Assembly (NCBI RefSeq): GCF_000334215.1
Contig: NZ_AMQY01000003.1
Coordinates: 1-64,000, forward strand
Source of the DNA: Vreelandella jeotgali Hwa
GTDB taxonomy: Bacteria > Pseudomonadota > Gammaproteobacteria > Pseudomonadales > Halomonadaceae
Reading direction: 5' to 3'
Length of the DNA: 64,000 nt
The stretch's first letter is position 1. The number at the start of each line of letters is the position of its first letter. Below the pieces are notes generated by a model. The model was not told where the DNA came from, made no database searches, and saw nothing but the letters and a program-made list of their open reading frames with translations. Shown here piece after piece: positions 44,589-54,727 of this stretch. The position numbers were made by a program, and so were the translations under genes.

Positions 44589-45158
44589 GTGACCGCCAAC
44601 ATATCCCCGTCTCTTGCCGCCGAGCGCTTGATCATTCTCGACCGCGACGGCGTCATCAACCAGGACTCCGACGCCTACGTCAAAACCCTGGACGAATTCA
44701 TCGTCTACCCACAGGCGATTGACGCCATCGCCCGGCTGACCCAAGCCGGCTACACCCTGGCCGTTGCCACCAACCAGTCGGGTATCGCTCGGGGCTATCT
44801 AAACGCCACCACGCTCGACACAATGCATGCGCAACTGAACACGGTGGTGGAAAACGCCGGCGGTCGACTCGATACCATTGCCTACTGCCCCCACGGCCCC
44901 GAAGACAGCTGCGACTGTCGCAAGCCGCTGCCGGGACTGCTATATCAAATACAGGAAGCGCTCAACCTGCCCGACTTGCAAAACAGCTGGATGGTGGGCG
45001 ACAGCCTGCGCGACCTCCAGGCGGGCGAAGCCGCCGGAGCCCGCCCGGCGCTGGTACGTACCGGCAAGGGCGCGCGAACCGAGGCCAAAGGAGGATACGC
45101 TGGGGATACGCCGATTTTTGATGACCTGGCGGCTTTTGTTGACTGGCTGCTGGGTTAG
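44589..45158 (+). CDS. gmhB: D-glycero-beta-D-manno-heptose 1,7-bisphosphate 7-phosphatase
   Basis: GmhB removes the 7-phosphate in ADP-heptose synthesis, between the two HldE reactions. The 189-residue HAD phosphatase has LDRDGVINQDSDAYVK (nucleophile Asp), TNQSGIARGYL, the zinc-binding CPHGPEDSCDCRKPLPGLL and MVGDSLRDLQAGEAAG. The start is GTG 44589 with a poor ribosome site; no in-frame ATG is available nearby. It lies between two parS sites, the second within its terminator. Confidence 0.92.
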   Translation: MTANISPSLAAERLIILDRDGVINQDSDAYVKTLDEFIVYPQAIDAIARLTQAGYTLAVATNQSGIARGYLNATTLDTMHAQLNTVVENAGGRLDTIAYCPHGPEDSCDCRKPLPGLLYQIQEALNLPDLQNSWMVGDSLRDLQAGEAAGARPALVRTGKGARTEAKGGYAGDTPIFDDLAAFVDWLLG

Positions 45159-45234
45159 CAAACCAACAGGTGGCTACCCTCTACGCTGGTTCATTGCGAA
45201 CGCAGTAAGACAATCTCCAGGTTGGTTGTGCAAA

Positions 45235-45268
45235 AAAAAGCCGTGTTTCACGTGAAACACGGCTTTTT
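45235..45268. terminator. Bidirectional terminator with a parS core
   Basis: A perfect 34-bp palindrome, with left arm 45235-45251 and right arm 45252-45268, has A5 on one side and T5 on the other. It lies between the convergent gmhB and gyrB genes and should terminate both. Its central 16 bp are a perfect parS. Confidence 0.85.
45244..45259. other. parS centromere site 2
   Basis: TGTTTCACGTGAAACA at the centre of the gmhB/gyrB terminator palindrome. Confidence 0.93.
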
Positions 45269-45285
45269 AAGGTTTTACGCTGGAG

Positions 45286-47748
<2,463 letters not shown>

Positions 47749-48888
47749 CTAGTGTCCGTCGACCAGCCAACTCTGGCCCGGCTCTCCCGGAGCCGATTGT
47801 TTCACGTGAAACACAGAGGCTTTTGTTTCAGGGAGCCAGCGGACGTTCGGTTCGACGCTGGTAATAAATGCCTGACACTGCATTGATTCAAGCAGCTCGC
47901 AGAAGCGCTGTTGATAGTAGCTGTCCAGCTCTGCGGGCAGGTCATCAATCAGATAAACGCAGTGCCGCTGTGCGGCACCCGGTCCTGACTGACTTTCCAG
48001 AAGCCGGCCCTGAGCGAGCTTCATGGCGCTCACTACCAGCTTCTGCTGGCCTCTGGAAAGCACTTCGACTGCCGGCTTTTTATTGACGCGAATGCGCAGG
48101 TCCGCACGCTGAGGCCCCTGCTGGGTAAAACCCATGTGTTCATCGGTTTCCCGAGCGGCCTGCAACACCTCGGCGAGGGATCGCTTTTTATCCCAACCGC
48201 GAGCATAGTGCAGGGTCAGCCGCTCCAGCGGCATCAGCGCATCCAGCGTCTGCTCAAACAGGGGTAAAAAAGCGCTGAACCAATCACGCCTCAACCGGTC
48301 GACCTGCTCTCCCCGGGTTGCCAACTCATGCTCCCATGCATCCAGCTGGCTGACGTCGGTACCGCCCCCCAGTTTACCACGTCTGAGGAGGGCATTCCGA
48401 TGTTTCAGCGCCCGGCGCATACGCTTCCAGCCAGTAAGAAACTCGTGTTTCACGTGAAACACACCCCAGTCGAGAAACTCACGCCGCCTGGCCGGCGGCC
48501 CTTCCAGCAGACGAAACGCATCCGGGTTGATCAGCTGTAGCGGCAGAGTTCCCACCAGCTCGGAAAGGCGCGCCGGGCGTTCACCCCCGAGACGCAGCTC
48601 CAGCTCCCGATCTTCTCTTGGCCGGCGCACGCCCAGGCTGGTACCGGGGTTCTCATCATCCCCCGCCAAACGGCCGAACAGGGTCAACTCGTCCGCCTCG
48701 TGCTGAATCACGTTTTTCAGTTGGCGAGTGCGAAAAGAGCGTCCCATTCCCAGAATGTACAAGCCTTCCAGCAAACTGGTTTTGCCGCTGCCATTGGCGC
48801 CGGTCACCAGATTGATGCCCGGGGCGGGATGCAGCGTCAACGGCTGCAGATTACGCAGGCCATGACAGCTTAGCCGTTCGATGCTCAT
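47749..48888 (-). CDS. recF: DNA replication and repair protein RecF
   Basis: RecF is an SMC-like ATPase that loads RecA at gaps with RecO and RecR. The 379-residue protein has the Walker A motif TGANGSGKTSLLEGLYIL near residue 30, the signature VLSRGQQKLVVSAMKLAQ and the Walker B VYLIDDLPAELD. Two perfect parS sites lie inside the gene (47798-47813 and 48446-48461); both are read as Phe-His-Val-Lys, in SVFHVKQ near the C-terminus and GVFHVKH near residue 145. The start at 48888 is 16 bases from the dnaN stop. Confidence 0.95.
   Translation of the reverse strand: MSIERLSCHGLRNLQPLTLHPAPGINLVTGANGSGKTSLLEGLYILGMGRSFRTRQLKNVIQHEADELTLFGRLAGDDENPGTSLGVRRPREDRELELRLGGERPARLSELVGTLPLQLINPDAFRLLEGPPARRREFLDWGVFHVKHEFLTGWKRMRRALKHRNALLRRGKLGGGTDVSQLDAWEHELATRGEQVDRLRRDWFSAFLPLFEQTLDALMPLERLTLHYARGWDKKRSLAEVLQAARETDEHMGFTQQGPQRADLRIRVNKKPAVEVLSRGQQKLVVSAMKLAQGRLLESQSGPGAAQRHCVYLIDDLPAELDSYYQQRFCELLESMQCQAFITSVEPNVRWLPETKASVFHVKQSAPGEPGQSWLVDGH
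47798..47813. other. parS centromere site 3, inside recF
   Basis: A perfect TGTTTCACGTGAAACA inside the C-terminal codons of recF, read as FHVK. Confidence 0.93.
48446..48461. other. parS centromere site 4, inside recF
   Basis: A perfect TGTTTCACGTGAAACA inside the middle of recF, again read as FHVK in the same codon phase as site 3. Confidence 0.93.
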
Positions 48889-48904
48889 TCGGGCGGGTGG
48901 CTCA

Positions 48905-50008
48905 TTACAGCCTCATTGGCATAATTACGTAAAGCGCATCGCCGCCGCCGGGCTCTTCGAGCAGGGCGCTGCTATTGGGATCGGCAAAGGTCATCTGTAC
49001 GCGATCTTCATTGATCACGCCCATGACATCGATGAGATACCCCACGTTGAATCCCATCTCCATCGCCGGGCCATCGTATTCCACCGCGACGCTTTCCTCG
49101 GCTTCTTCCTGTTCGGGGTTATTGGCCATTACCTTGAGGTTACCCGGTTCCAGGTAGAGGCGAATACCGCGATACTTCTCGTTGGAGAGAATCGCCGTGC
49201 GCGACAACACCTGACGCAGCTCGGTACGCTCGGCCAGTACAACCTTGTCGCCGCCGCGCGGGATGACCCGTTCATAGTCGGGAAATTTGCCATCAATCAG
49301 CTTCGAGGTGAACGTGAAATCGCCGGTATGCGCGCGGATATGCGTGGCGCCCAGCGTCAGGCTGAGCGGCTCGTCACTGTCATCGAGCAGGCGGGAGAGT
49401 TCGAGGATGCCCTTGCGCGGCACGATAAGCTTCTGCGGCTCATCGACGTTGACTTCCAGCTCGCGGGAACACATGGCCAGACGGTGTCCGTCGGTTGACA
49501 CGGCACGCAGCAGCTGGCTCTGCATTTCCAGCAGCATGCCGTTGAGATAATAGCGCACGTCCTGCTGCGCCATGGCAAAAGCCGTGGACTCGATCAGGTG
49601 CTTGAGCGTACCCCGAGGAATGCTGAGTTCCTGACTGGCATCGGTTTCCTCGATATTGGGAAATTCAGCCGCCGGGAGGGTCGATAGCGTGAAACGCGAA
49701 CGTCCACTGGTCAGCACTGCGCGTCCGTCTTCCACGGACAGTTGAATGTCGGACTGCTCGGGCAGCGATTTGCAGATATCCATCAACTTGCGCGCCGGCA
49801 CAGTCGCCGCGCCCTGCTGCTCGACCACGCTGGCCACGGTCCGGCCGATCAGCTCAACCTCGAGGTCGGTGCCGGTCAGGGCAACCTGATCGCCATCGAG
49901 CTCAATCAGTACGTTGGACAGCACCGGCAGCGTCTGGCGACGTTCAACGACGCCCGCCACCAATGTCAGCGGCCGCAGCAGTGCTTCTCGGGAAATGGAA
50001 AATTGCAT
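48905..50008 (-). CDS. dnaN: DNA polymerase III sliding clamp (beta)
   Basis: DnaN is the ring-shaped processivity clamp. The 367-residue protein consists of three similar clamp domains and has MQFSISREALLRPL at the start, ALTGTDLEVEL, FTLSTLPAAEFPNIEE, and the C-terminal YVIMPMRL typical of the family. GGAG lies five bases before the ATG. It follows dnaA by 61 bases and is followed by recF after 16 bases, so the genes are probably co-transcribed. Confidence 0.97.
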   Translation of the reverse strand: MQFSISREALLRPLTLVAGVVERRQTLPVLSNVLIELDGDQVALTGTDLEVELIGRTVASVVEQQGAATVPARKLMDICKSLPEQSDIQLSVEDGRAVLTSGRSRFTLSTLPAAEFPNIEETDASQELSIPRGTLKHLIESTAFAMAQQDVRYYLNGMLLEMQSQLLRAVSTDGHRLAMCSRELEVNVDEPQKLIVPRKGILELSRLLDDSDEPLSLTLGATHIRAHTGDFTFTSKLIDGKFPDYERVIPRGGDKVVLAERTELRQVLSRTAILSNEKYRGIRLYLEPGNLKVMANNPEQEEAEESVAVEYDGPAMEMGFNVGYLIDVMGVINEDRVQMTFADPNSSALLEEPGGGDALYVIMPMRL

Positions 50009-50069
50009 CAGGGCTCCGGTTTTGACGTTAAGTTGTGACTCGGGCTGGAATCCCGGGCGATCAGTGGTT

Positions 50070-51536
50070 TCAGCTGGTCAGCAGGCGCAGCAGGTTCTTG
50101 TAATCTTCGCGGATATCGGCGTTGTCTTCCTGCAGCGCCTTCACCTTGCGACAGGCGTGCAGCACCGTTGTATGGTCGCGTCCCCCGAAGGCATCGCCAA
50201 TTTCGGGCAGGCTGTGATTGGTCAGCTCCTTGGCCAACGACATGGCGACCTGTCGGGGGCGAGCCACCGAGCGCGAACGCCGCTTGGACAACAGGTCTGC
50301 CACCTTGATTTTATAGTACTCGGCGACGGTTCGCTGAATGTTATCCACACCGACCTGCTTATCCTGAAGTGCCAGCAAATCCTTCAGCGACTCGCGAATG
50401 AAATCCTGGGTGATGGGCTTGCCCATGAAGTGTGAATCGGCAATAACCTTTTTCAGGGCACCCTCAAGCTCGCGGACGTTGGAGCGGATTTTTTGCCCGA
50501 TGAAAAACGCCGCGTCGTGGGGCAGATCCACTTTTGCCTGGTCGGCCTTCTTCATCAGAATCGCGACCCGCGTTTCCAGCTCGGGCGGCTCGATAGCCAC
50601 GGTCAGCCCCCAGCCAAAGCGCGACTTCAAACGCTCTTCAACGCCGTTGATTTCCTTGGGATAGCGATCGGACGTCAGGATCATCTGCTGACCGCCCTCT
50701 AGCAGAGCGTTGAAAGTGTGGAAAAACTCTTCCTGGGAGCGCTCCTTGCCGGCAAAAAACTGAATATCATCAATCAGCAGGGCATCCACGCTGCGGTAAA
50801 AACGCTTGAAATCGTTGATGGCGTTGAGCTGCAGCGCCTTGACCATGTCGGCGACAAAGCGTTCGGAATGCAGATAAACCACTCGCGCGTTTTCTCTCTG
50901 CCCGGCCAGGGCGTTGCCCACAGCGTGCATCAGGTGGGTCTTACCCAGCCCGACGCCGCCATACAGAAACAGCGGGTTATAGGCGCCGCCCGGATTTTCC
51001 GATACCTGACGCGACGCCGCCCGGGCCAGCTGGTTGGACTTACCCTCTACAAAGGTATCAAAGGTGAAGTTGGGGTTGAGTCCGCTTCCGTGCTTGAGGC
51101 TACCTTCGACCTGCACCTGACGGCCGCCGCCCTGGCGATGCGTGGTTTCCTGACTCAACCGATTGATCTCACGCTCATCGGCGATATCCCCACGGGGCGG
51201 CGGCTGAACCGACGGTGCGCTCTTTCCGGACGGCACCGCAGATACCGGATGCCCCAGATCCCGCGGCTGAGGGGCCGGCGCCGCGGCTCGACGGCTGCCC
51301 ACACTCAAGCTGACTCGCGGCGGTCTGGTGGGGGCCAGCTCACGCATCAGCTCGCTGATACGCCCGGCGTACTTGTCGCTTACCCAGTCGCGTACAAAGC
51401 GGTTGGGTGCCAGCAGGAAAATCTCGTTGGTCTCTCCCTGCTCCGCCTGCAGCGGACGTATCCAGGTGTTGAACTGCTGGGAGCTCAGCTCATCTTGCAA
51501 ATAGTCCAGACACTGATGCCAAAGCGCGAGCGACAC
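50070..51536 (-). CDS. dnaA: Chromosomal replication initiator DnaA
   Basis: DnaA binds DnaA boxes in oriC and unwinds it. The 488-residue protein starts at GTG 51536 ([16 protein letters not shown], the usual domain I), has a variable domain II rich in Pro and Arg, the AAA+ motifs [20 protein letters not shown] (near residue 195) and [13 protein letters not shown], and the DNA-binding signature [20 protein letters not shown] lies five bases before the GTG. A perfect DnaA box lies inside the gene at 50341. Confidence 0.97.
   Translation of the reverse strand: MSLALWHQCLDYLQDELSSQQFNTWIRPLQAEQGETNEIFLLAPNRFVRDWVSDKYAGRISELMRELAPTRPPRVSLSVGSRRAAAPAPQPRDLGHPVSAVPSGKSAPSVQPPPRGDIADEREINRLSQETTHRQGGGRQVQVEGSLKHGSGLNPNFTFDTFVEGKSNQLARAASRQVSENPGGAYNPLFLYGGVGLGKTHLMHAVGNALAGQRENARVVYLHSERFVADMVKALQLNAINDFKRFYRSVDALLIDDIQFFAGKERSQEEFFHTFNALLEGGQQMILTSDRYPKEINGVEERLKSRFGWGLTVAIEPPELETRVAILMKKADQAKVDLPHDAAFFIGQKIRSNVRELEGALKKVIADSHFMGKPITQDFIRESLKDLLALQDKQVGVDNIQRTVAEYYKIKVADLLSKRRSRSVARPRQVAMSLAKELTNHSLPEIGDAFGGRDHTTVLHACRKVKALQEDNADIREDYKNLLRLLTS
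50341..50349 (+). other. DnaA box inside dnaA
   Basis: TTATCCACA, a perfect DnaA box, lies in the dnaA coding sequence about 1.25 kb from the oriC boxes. Confidence 0.7.
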
Positions 51537-51573
51537 TCATTTCACCATCGGTTGAAGTTGAAAAAGGCCGGCC

Positions 51574-51602
51574 ATTGTAGCGCCCAAAGCCCCTGTTATC
51601 CA
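51574..51602 (-). promoter_or_regulatory. Predicted dnaA promoter overlapping a DnaA box
   Basis: Minus-strand TGGATA (51597-51602), a 17-base spacer and TACAAT (51574-51579) lie about 40 bases before the dnaA start. The -35 falls inside the DnaA box at 51596-51604, which would let DnaA repress its own gene. Confidence 0.5.
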
Positions 51603-51982
51603 CATACCAAAAGCGCCGAAAACACCTGTGGATAACCCTATGGTCAACACAGGGACCTCCCCGTTATAATTTATGCACAACCGGGCGTTTATTTGCCCTG
51701 GCGATTTCTGTTCACCACTGCCCCACAGCTGATACGCTTGTTTTCCGATGGTTTTACACCGGGTTATTATAACAATAACCTCTTGTATAAAATTATAAAT
51801 ATGCGTTTATCCACAAAAATTATCCCCATCAATAATAACAGCATTAATCTGTTATAATTATAGTAATTGTTGCGCCATGCGCCATCGTCACCGGCAAACG
51901 ACCCGCTGCGACGTAGTTAAGTCATTTCCGATTTGCTGAGCCCTACCCGAGCCCTGAAACCCGGGCTTTATCAAAGCCCTTA

Positions 51983-52009
51983 TTCAAGACGCTTGATTCA
52001 AGATCCCGA
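51983..52009. repeat. Short direct repeat in the oriC-rpmH region
   Basis: TTCAAGACGCTTGA (51983-51996) is followed immediately by the related TTCAAGATCCCGA (51997-52009), and then TCAAGGAC. Confidence 0.5.
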
Positions 52010-52105
52010 TCAAGGACAAAAGCCGCTCAGTGCCGACATGGGCGGGTTTCAACGCCTGCCAGGGCCGCTATCCACAACCGCTTCCCGGGCTCCGGCATGG
52101 AAAAA

Positions 52106-52134
52106 TTGCACCGGACCAATGAAAGCTCTACAAT
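52106..52134 (+). promoter_or_regulatory. Predicted rpmH promoter
   Basis: TTGCAC (52106-52111), a 17-base spacer and TACAAT (52129-52134) lie about 130 bases before rpmH. A DnaA box-like CTATCCACA lies 30 bases upstream. Confidence 0.55.
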
Positions 52135-52206
52135 TCACGGTCTTGAATTGGATCCTCCCGTTCGGCAAGGTGCCGCCACGGGTTTTCATGTATTGACGCT
52201 CCCTGT

Positions 52207-52244
52207 GAAGCCAGTCCTTGAAACCAGTCCTCAAACCCGTCTTC
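52207..52244. repeat. Degenerate 12-13 bp tandem repeats in the rpmH leader
   Basis: Units GAAGCCAGTCCTT (52207-52219), GAAACCAGTCCTC (52220-52232) and AAACCCGTCTTC (52233-52244) lie in the 5' untranslated region of rpmH. Confidence 0.6.
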
Positions 52245-52264
52245 AAACCACGTGGGAATAAGTT

Positions 52265-52399
52265 ATGAAACGCACTTTTCAACCCAGCGTTATCAAGCGC
52301 AAGCGCATGCACGGCTTCCGTGCCCGTATGGCTACCAAAAGCGGCCGTGCCGTCATCGCACGTCGCCGTGCAAAGGGCCGCAAGCGTCTGAGCGCCTGA
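52265..52399 (+). CDS. rpmH: 50S ribosomal protein L34
   Basis: A 44-residue, very basic protein starting [19 protein letters not shown] and ending in KGRKRLSA (with [16 protein letters not shown] between) is plainly L34 of the large ribosomal subunit. The stop lies seven bases before the rnpA start. It begins the conserved rpmH-rnpA-yidC-mnmE run to the right of oriC. A promoter is predicted at 52106-52134. Confidence 0.98.
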   Translation: MKRTFQPSVIKRKRMHGFRARMATKSGRAVIARRRAKGRKRLSA

Positions 52400-52406
52400 T
52401 TTCAGC

Positions 52407-52814
52407 TTGCGTGTGTCCCGTCAAGGTTTTCCCCGGTCATTACGTCTGCTGAACGCCGGGGATTTCCGTTACGTTTTCGCACAGGCCGATCTCAAGGTTC
52501 ATGCCAAGGGTATGCTGGCGCTGGCGCGCTTCAACTCCTGCGGTCATACCCGGATCGGACTGGTTGCCGGTAAAAAAAACGTGAAGCTGGCCGTACAGCG
52601 TAATCGCTTCAAGCGTCTGGCACGCGAATCGTTCCGCTTGCGCCAGCAACAGCTGCCCACACTCGATATCGTGTTATTGGCACGACGCGGCGTTGATGAT
52701 CTGGATAACGCCACGCTACAGCGCCAACTGCACGGCATGTGGAAACGGCTGCAGCGCGATGCCCGACGTTTCGACACCGCGTCCGCGCCGACCGGCACAA
52801 AACGTGATGCTTGA
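52407..52814 (+). CDS. rnpA: Ribonuclease P protein component
   Basis: RnpA is the protein cofactor of RNase P, which matures tRNA 5' ends. The 135-residue basic protein starts at TTG 52407, seven bases after rpmH, and has the RNA-binding signature KKNVKLAVQRNRFKRLARESFR (split by position: near residues 56-77) and an early FPRSLRLLNAGDFRYVF. The C-terminal 20 residues are a less conserved tail. The usual overlap with yidD is missing: no yidD follows. Confidence 0.95.
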   Translation: MRVSRQGFPRSLRLLNAGDFRYVFAQADLKVHAKGMLALARFNSCGHTRIGLVAGKKNVKLAVQRNRFKRLARESFRLRQQQLPTLDIVLLARRGVDDLDNATLQRQLHGMWKRLQRDARRFDTASAPTGTKRDA

Positions 52815-52930
52815 TGTCAACACTTCGCCGCTCGACCCCGGCCTGCCGCACGGCAGGCTTTCGTGTGTCATGGGTCGAGTAAAACGACACTGCGCCATTG
52901 CATGATCATCACCCAGCGGGCAGAACCCTC

Positions 52931-54640
52931 ATGGACGTTAAACGACTGATATTAGTGATTCCATTGGCAGTGCTGGCGTATCTGCTGGTGGTTCAATGGA
53001 ACCAGGACTACGGCCAGTCAGCTGAGCCTTCAGCCGCCGTCGAAAGTACCCGGGAAAATACGTCGGCCGGCGACAACACGCCCCCGGACAGCGATGCGGA
53101 AAACGGCAGCCTGTCTGTACCCAGCAAGACGACGTCAGCCAACAGCGGCGATAACCAGTCCCTCGCCGATGATACCGACGCCAACGAGAACGAAGGCCGT
53201 GACTTTATTGCCGTCACCACCGACGTGCTTGACGTGCGCATTGATCCGCACGGTGGCGATATCGTCTATGCGGCTCTGCCGCAGCACAAGCAAGCGCTGG
53301 AGACCGGGCGCAACTACGTGCTGCTGTCGGATAACAGTGTCCGCAGCTATGTTGCGCGCTCCGGCCTGCAGCTTGACGGCGAGGCCAGCCGTATCGCCTT
53401 CACGCCCGAGAGCACCGAGTACCACCTGGGTGAAGGCCAGGACAAACTCGACGTCGACCTGACGGCGGAAGTCAACGGCGTCGCCATCACCAAGCGCTTG
53501 AGCTTTGAGCGCGGCGACTACGCCGTCAACGTGCGTTATATGGTGGATAACCAGGGAGATAAGCCGGTCAGTGCGCGCTTTATCGGCCAGCTGGTACGCG
53601 ATGACAGCCCGGATCCCACCAGCGGCTCGGGCGTGCGCATGCGCTCTTTTCTGGGGGCCGCCTACTCCACGCCGGAAAACCGCTACGAGAAGGTCGACTT
53701 CGAGGATATTCAGGCCGACAGCGTGGAAAACCGCGAAGCGGAAGGCGGCTGGGTAGCGATTATCCAGCACTACTTTACCTCGGCCTGGGCACCACCGCAG
53801 AACCAGCAGAATCTGTTCTACGCCACGACCGATTCGAAGGATCGCAACGTGGCCGCCTTTGCCGGCCCTACCCGGGATGTCGGCGCCGACGATACGTCAA
53901 CGCTTAGCGCCACGCTTTACATGGGACCCAAGGTTCAGGACTACCTGGAAGAGGTGGCCCCCAACCTGCGCCTGACCGTGGATTACGGCTGGCTGTGGTT
54001 TATTGCCAACCCGCTTTTCTGGCTGCTGAACAAGATCCACAGCGTGATCGGTAACTGGGGCTGGTCCATCGTGTTGCTGACCGTGCTGGTCAAGGCCGCG
54101 CTTTTCCCGCTGTCGGCCAAGGCCTACCGTTCCATGGGACGGATGCGCAAGCTTGGCCCGGAAATGAAGCGCCTCAAGGAGCGCTACAGCGACGATCGCC
54201 AGAAAATGTCCCAGGAAATGATGAAGTTCTACCAGAAGGAGAAAATCAATCCGCTGGGGGGCTGTCTGCCGATTGTCGTGCAGATGCCGGTCTTCATCGC
54301 GCTTTACTGGATGTTGCTGGAATCCGTTGAGCTGCGCCACGCGCCGTTCATGTTCTGGATTCAGGACCTGTCGATCAAGGATCCGTACTTCATCCTGCCG
54401 ATCCTCATGGGCACCTCGATGTTTGTTCAGCAGCAGCTGAACCCGACGCCACCGGATCCGATGCAGGCCAAGATCATGAAGATGCTGCCGATCATCTTTA
54501 CGTTCTTCTTCCTGTGGTTCCCCGCCGGTCTGGTGATCTACTGGGTGGTCAACAACTGCATTTCCATCACCCAGCAGTATTTCATTACGCGACAGATTGA
54601 AAACGATCCCAATATCGGCAAAGGCAAGGAAACCCGCTGA
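52931..54640 (+). CDS. yidC: Membrane protein insertase YidC
   Basis: YidC inserts and folds inner-membrane proteins alone or with SecYEG. The 569-residue protein has a first membrane segment at about 4-20, a large periplasmic domain with an extra acidic, Ser/Asn-rich linker (about 28-95), and five C-terminal membrane segments from about 350, including the conserved NPLGGCLPIVVQMPVFIALYWML (split by position: near residue 440). The start is ATG 52931 (MDVKRLILVI). The acidic linker fits a moderately halophilic host. The upstream gap of 116 bases has no yidD. Confidence 0.95.
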   Translation: MDVKRLILVIPLAVLAYLLVVQWNQDYGQSAEPSAAVESTRENTSAGDNTPPDSDAENGSLSVPSKTTSANSGDNQSLADDTDANENEGRDFIAVTTDVLDVRIDPHGGDIVYAALPQHKQALETGRNYVLLSDNSVRSYVARSGLQLDGEASRIAFTPESTEYHLGEGQDKLDVDLTAEVNGVAITKRLSFERGDYAVNVRYMVDNQGDKPVSARFIGQLVRDDSPDPTSGSGVRMRSFLGAAYSTPENRYEKVDFEDIQADSVENREAEGGWVAIIQHYFTSAWAPPQNQQNLFYATTDSKDRNVAAFAGPTRDVGADDTSTLSATLYMGPKVQDYLEEVAPNLRLTVDYGWLWFIANPLFWLLNKIHSVIGNWGWSIVLLTVLVKAALFPLSAKAYRSMGRMRKLGPEMKRLKERYSDDRQKMSQEMMKFYQKEKINPLGGCLPIVVQMPVFIALYWMLLESVELRHAPFMFWIQDLSIKDPYFILPILMGTSMFVQQQLNPTPPDPMQAKIMKMLPIIFTFFFLWFPAGLVIYWVVNNCISITQQYFITRQIENDPNIGKGKETR

Positions 54641-54661
54641 CCCGGTGCTTTCCTGTTTGAT

Positions 54662-54689
54662 CCAACCCCCGCTCAAGGCGGGGGTTTGG
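54662..54689 (+). terminator. Hairpin between yidC and mnmE
   Basis: A G+C-rich stem (54662-54672 with 54678-54689, one bulged T) lies 22 bases after yidC. The following T run is short, so it may only attenuate. Confidence 0.4.
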
Positions 54690-54727
54690 CGTTCAGGGAG
54701 GCACCTATTCACACCACGAGGCGCACC

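Larger units (their letters stand above)
51537..52105. other. oriC: Chromosomal replication origin oriC
   Basis: The noncoding dnaA-rpmH interval holds clustered DnaA boxes: TTATCCACA at 51596-51604 and 51807-51815, its complement TGTGGATAA at 51627-51635, a one-mismatch TTATGCACA at 51671-51679, and CTATCCACA at 52068-52076. The stretch 51760-51870 is exceptionally A+T rich with repeated TTATAAT-like segments and is the likely unwinding element. Location between dnaA and rpmH is standard for gammaproteobacteria such as Pseudomonas. GC-skew reversal could not be computed here. Confidence 0.92.

Noticed and set aside
52841-52860. GCCTGCCG/CGGCAGGC hairpin after rnpA as a terminator
   Set aside because: The two-base loop and lack of a T run make it a poor terminator; it would also separate rnpA from yidC.
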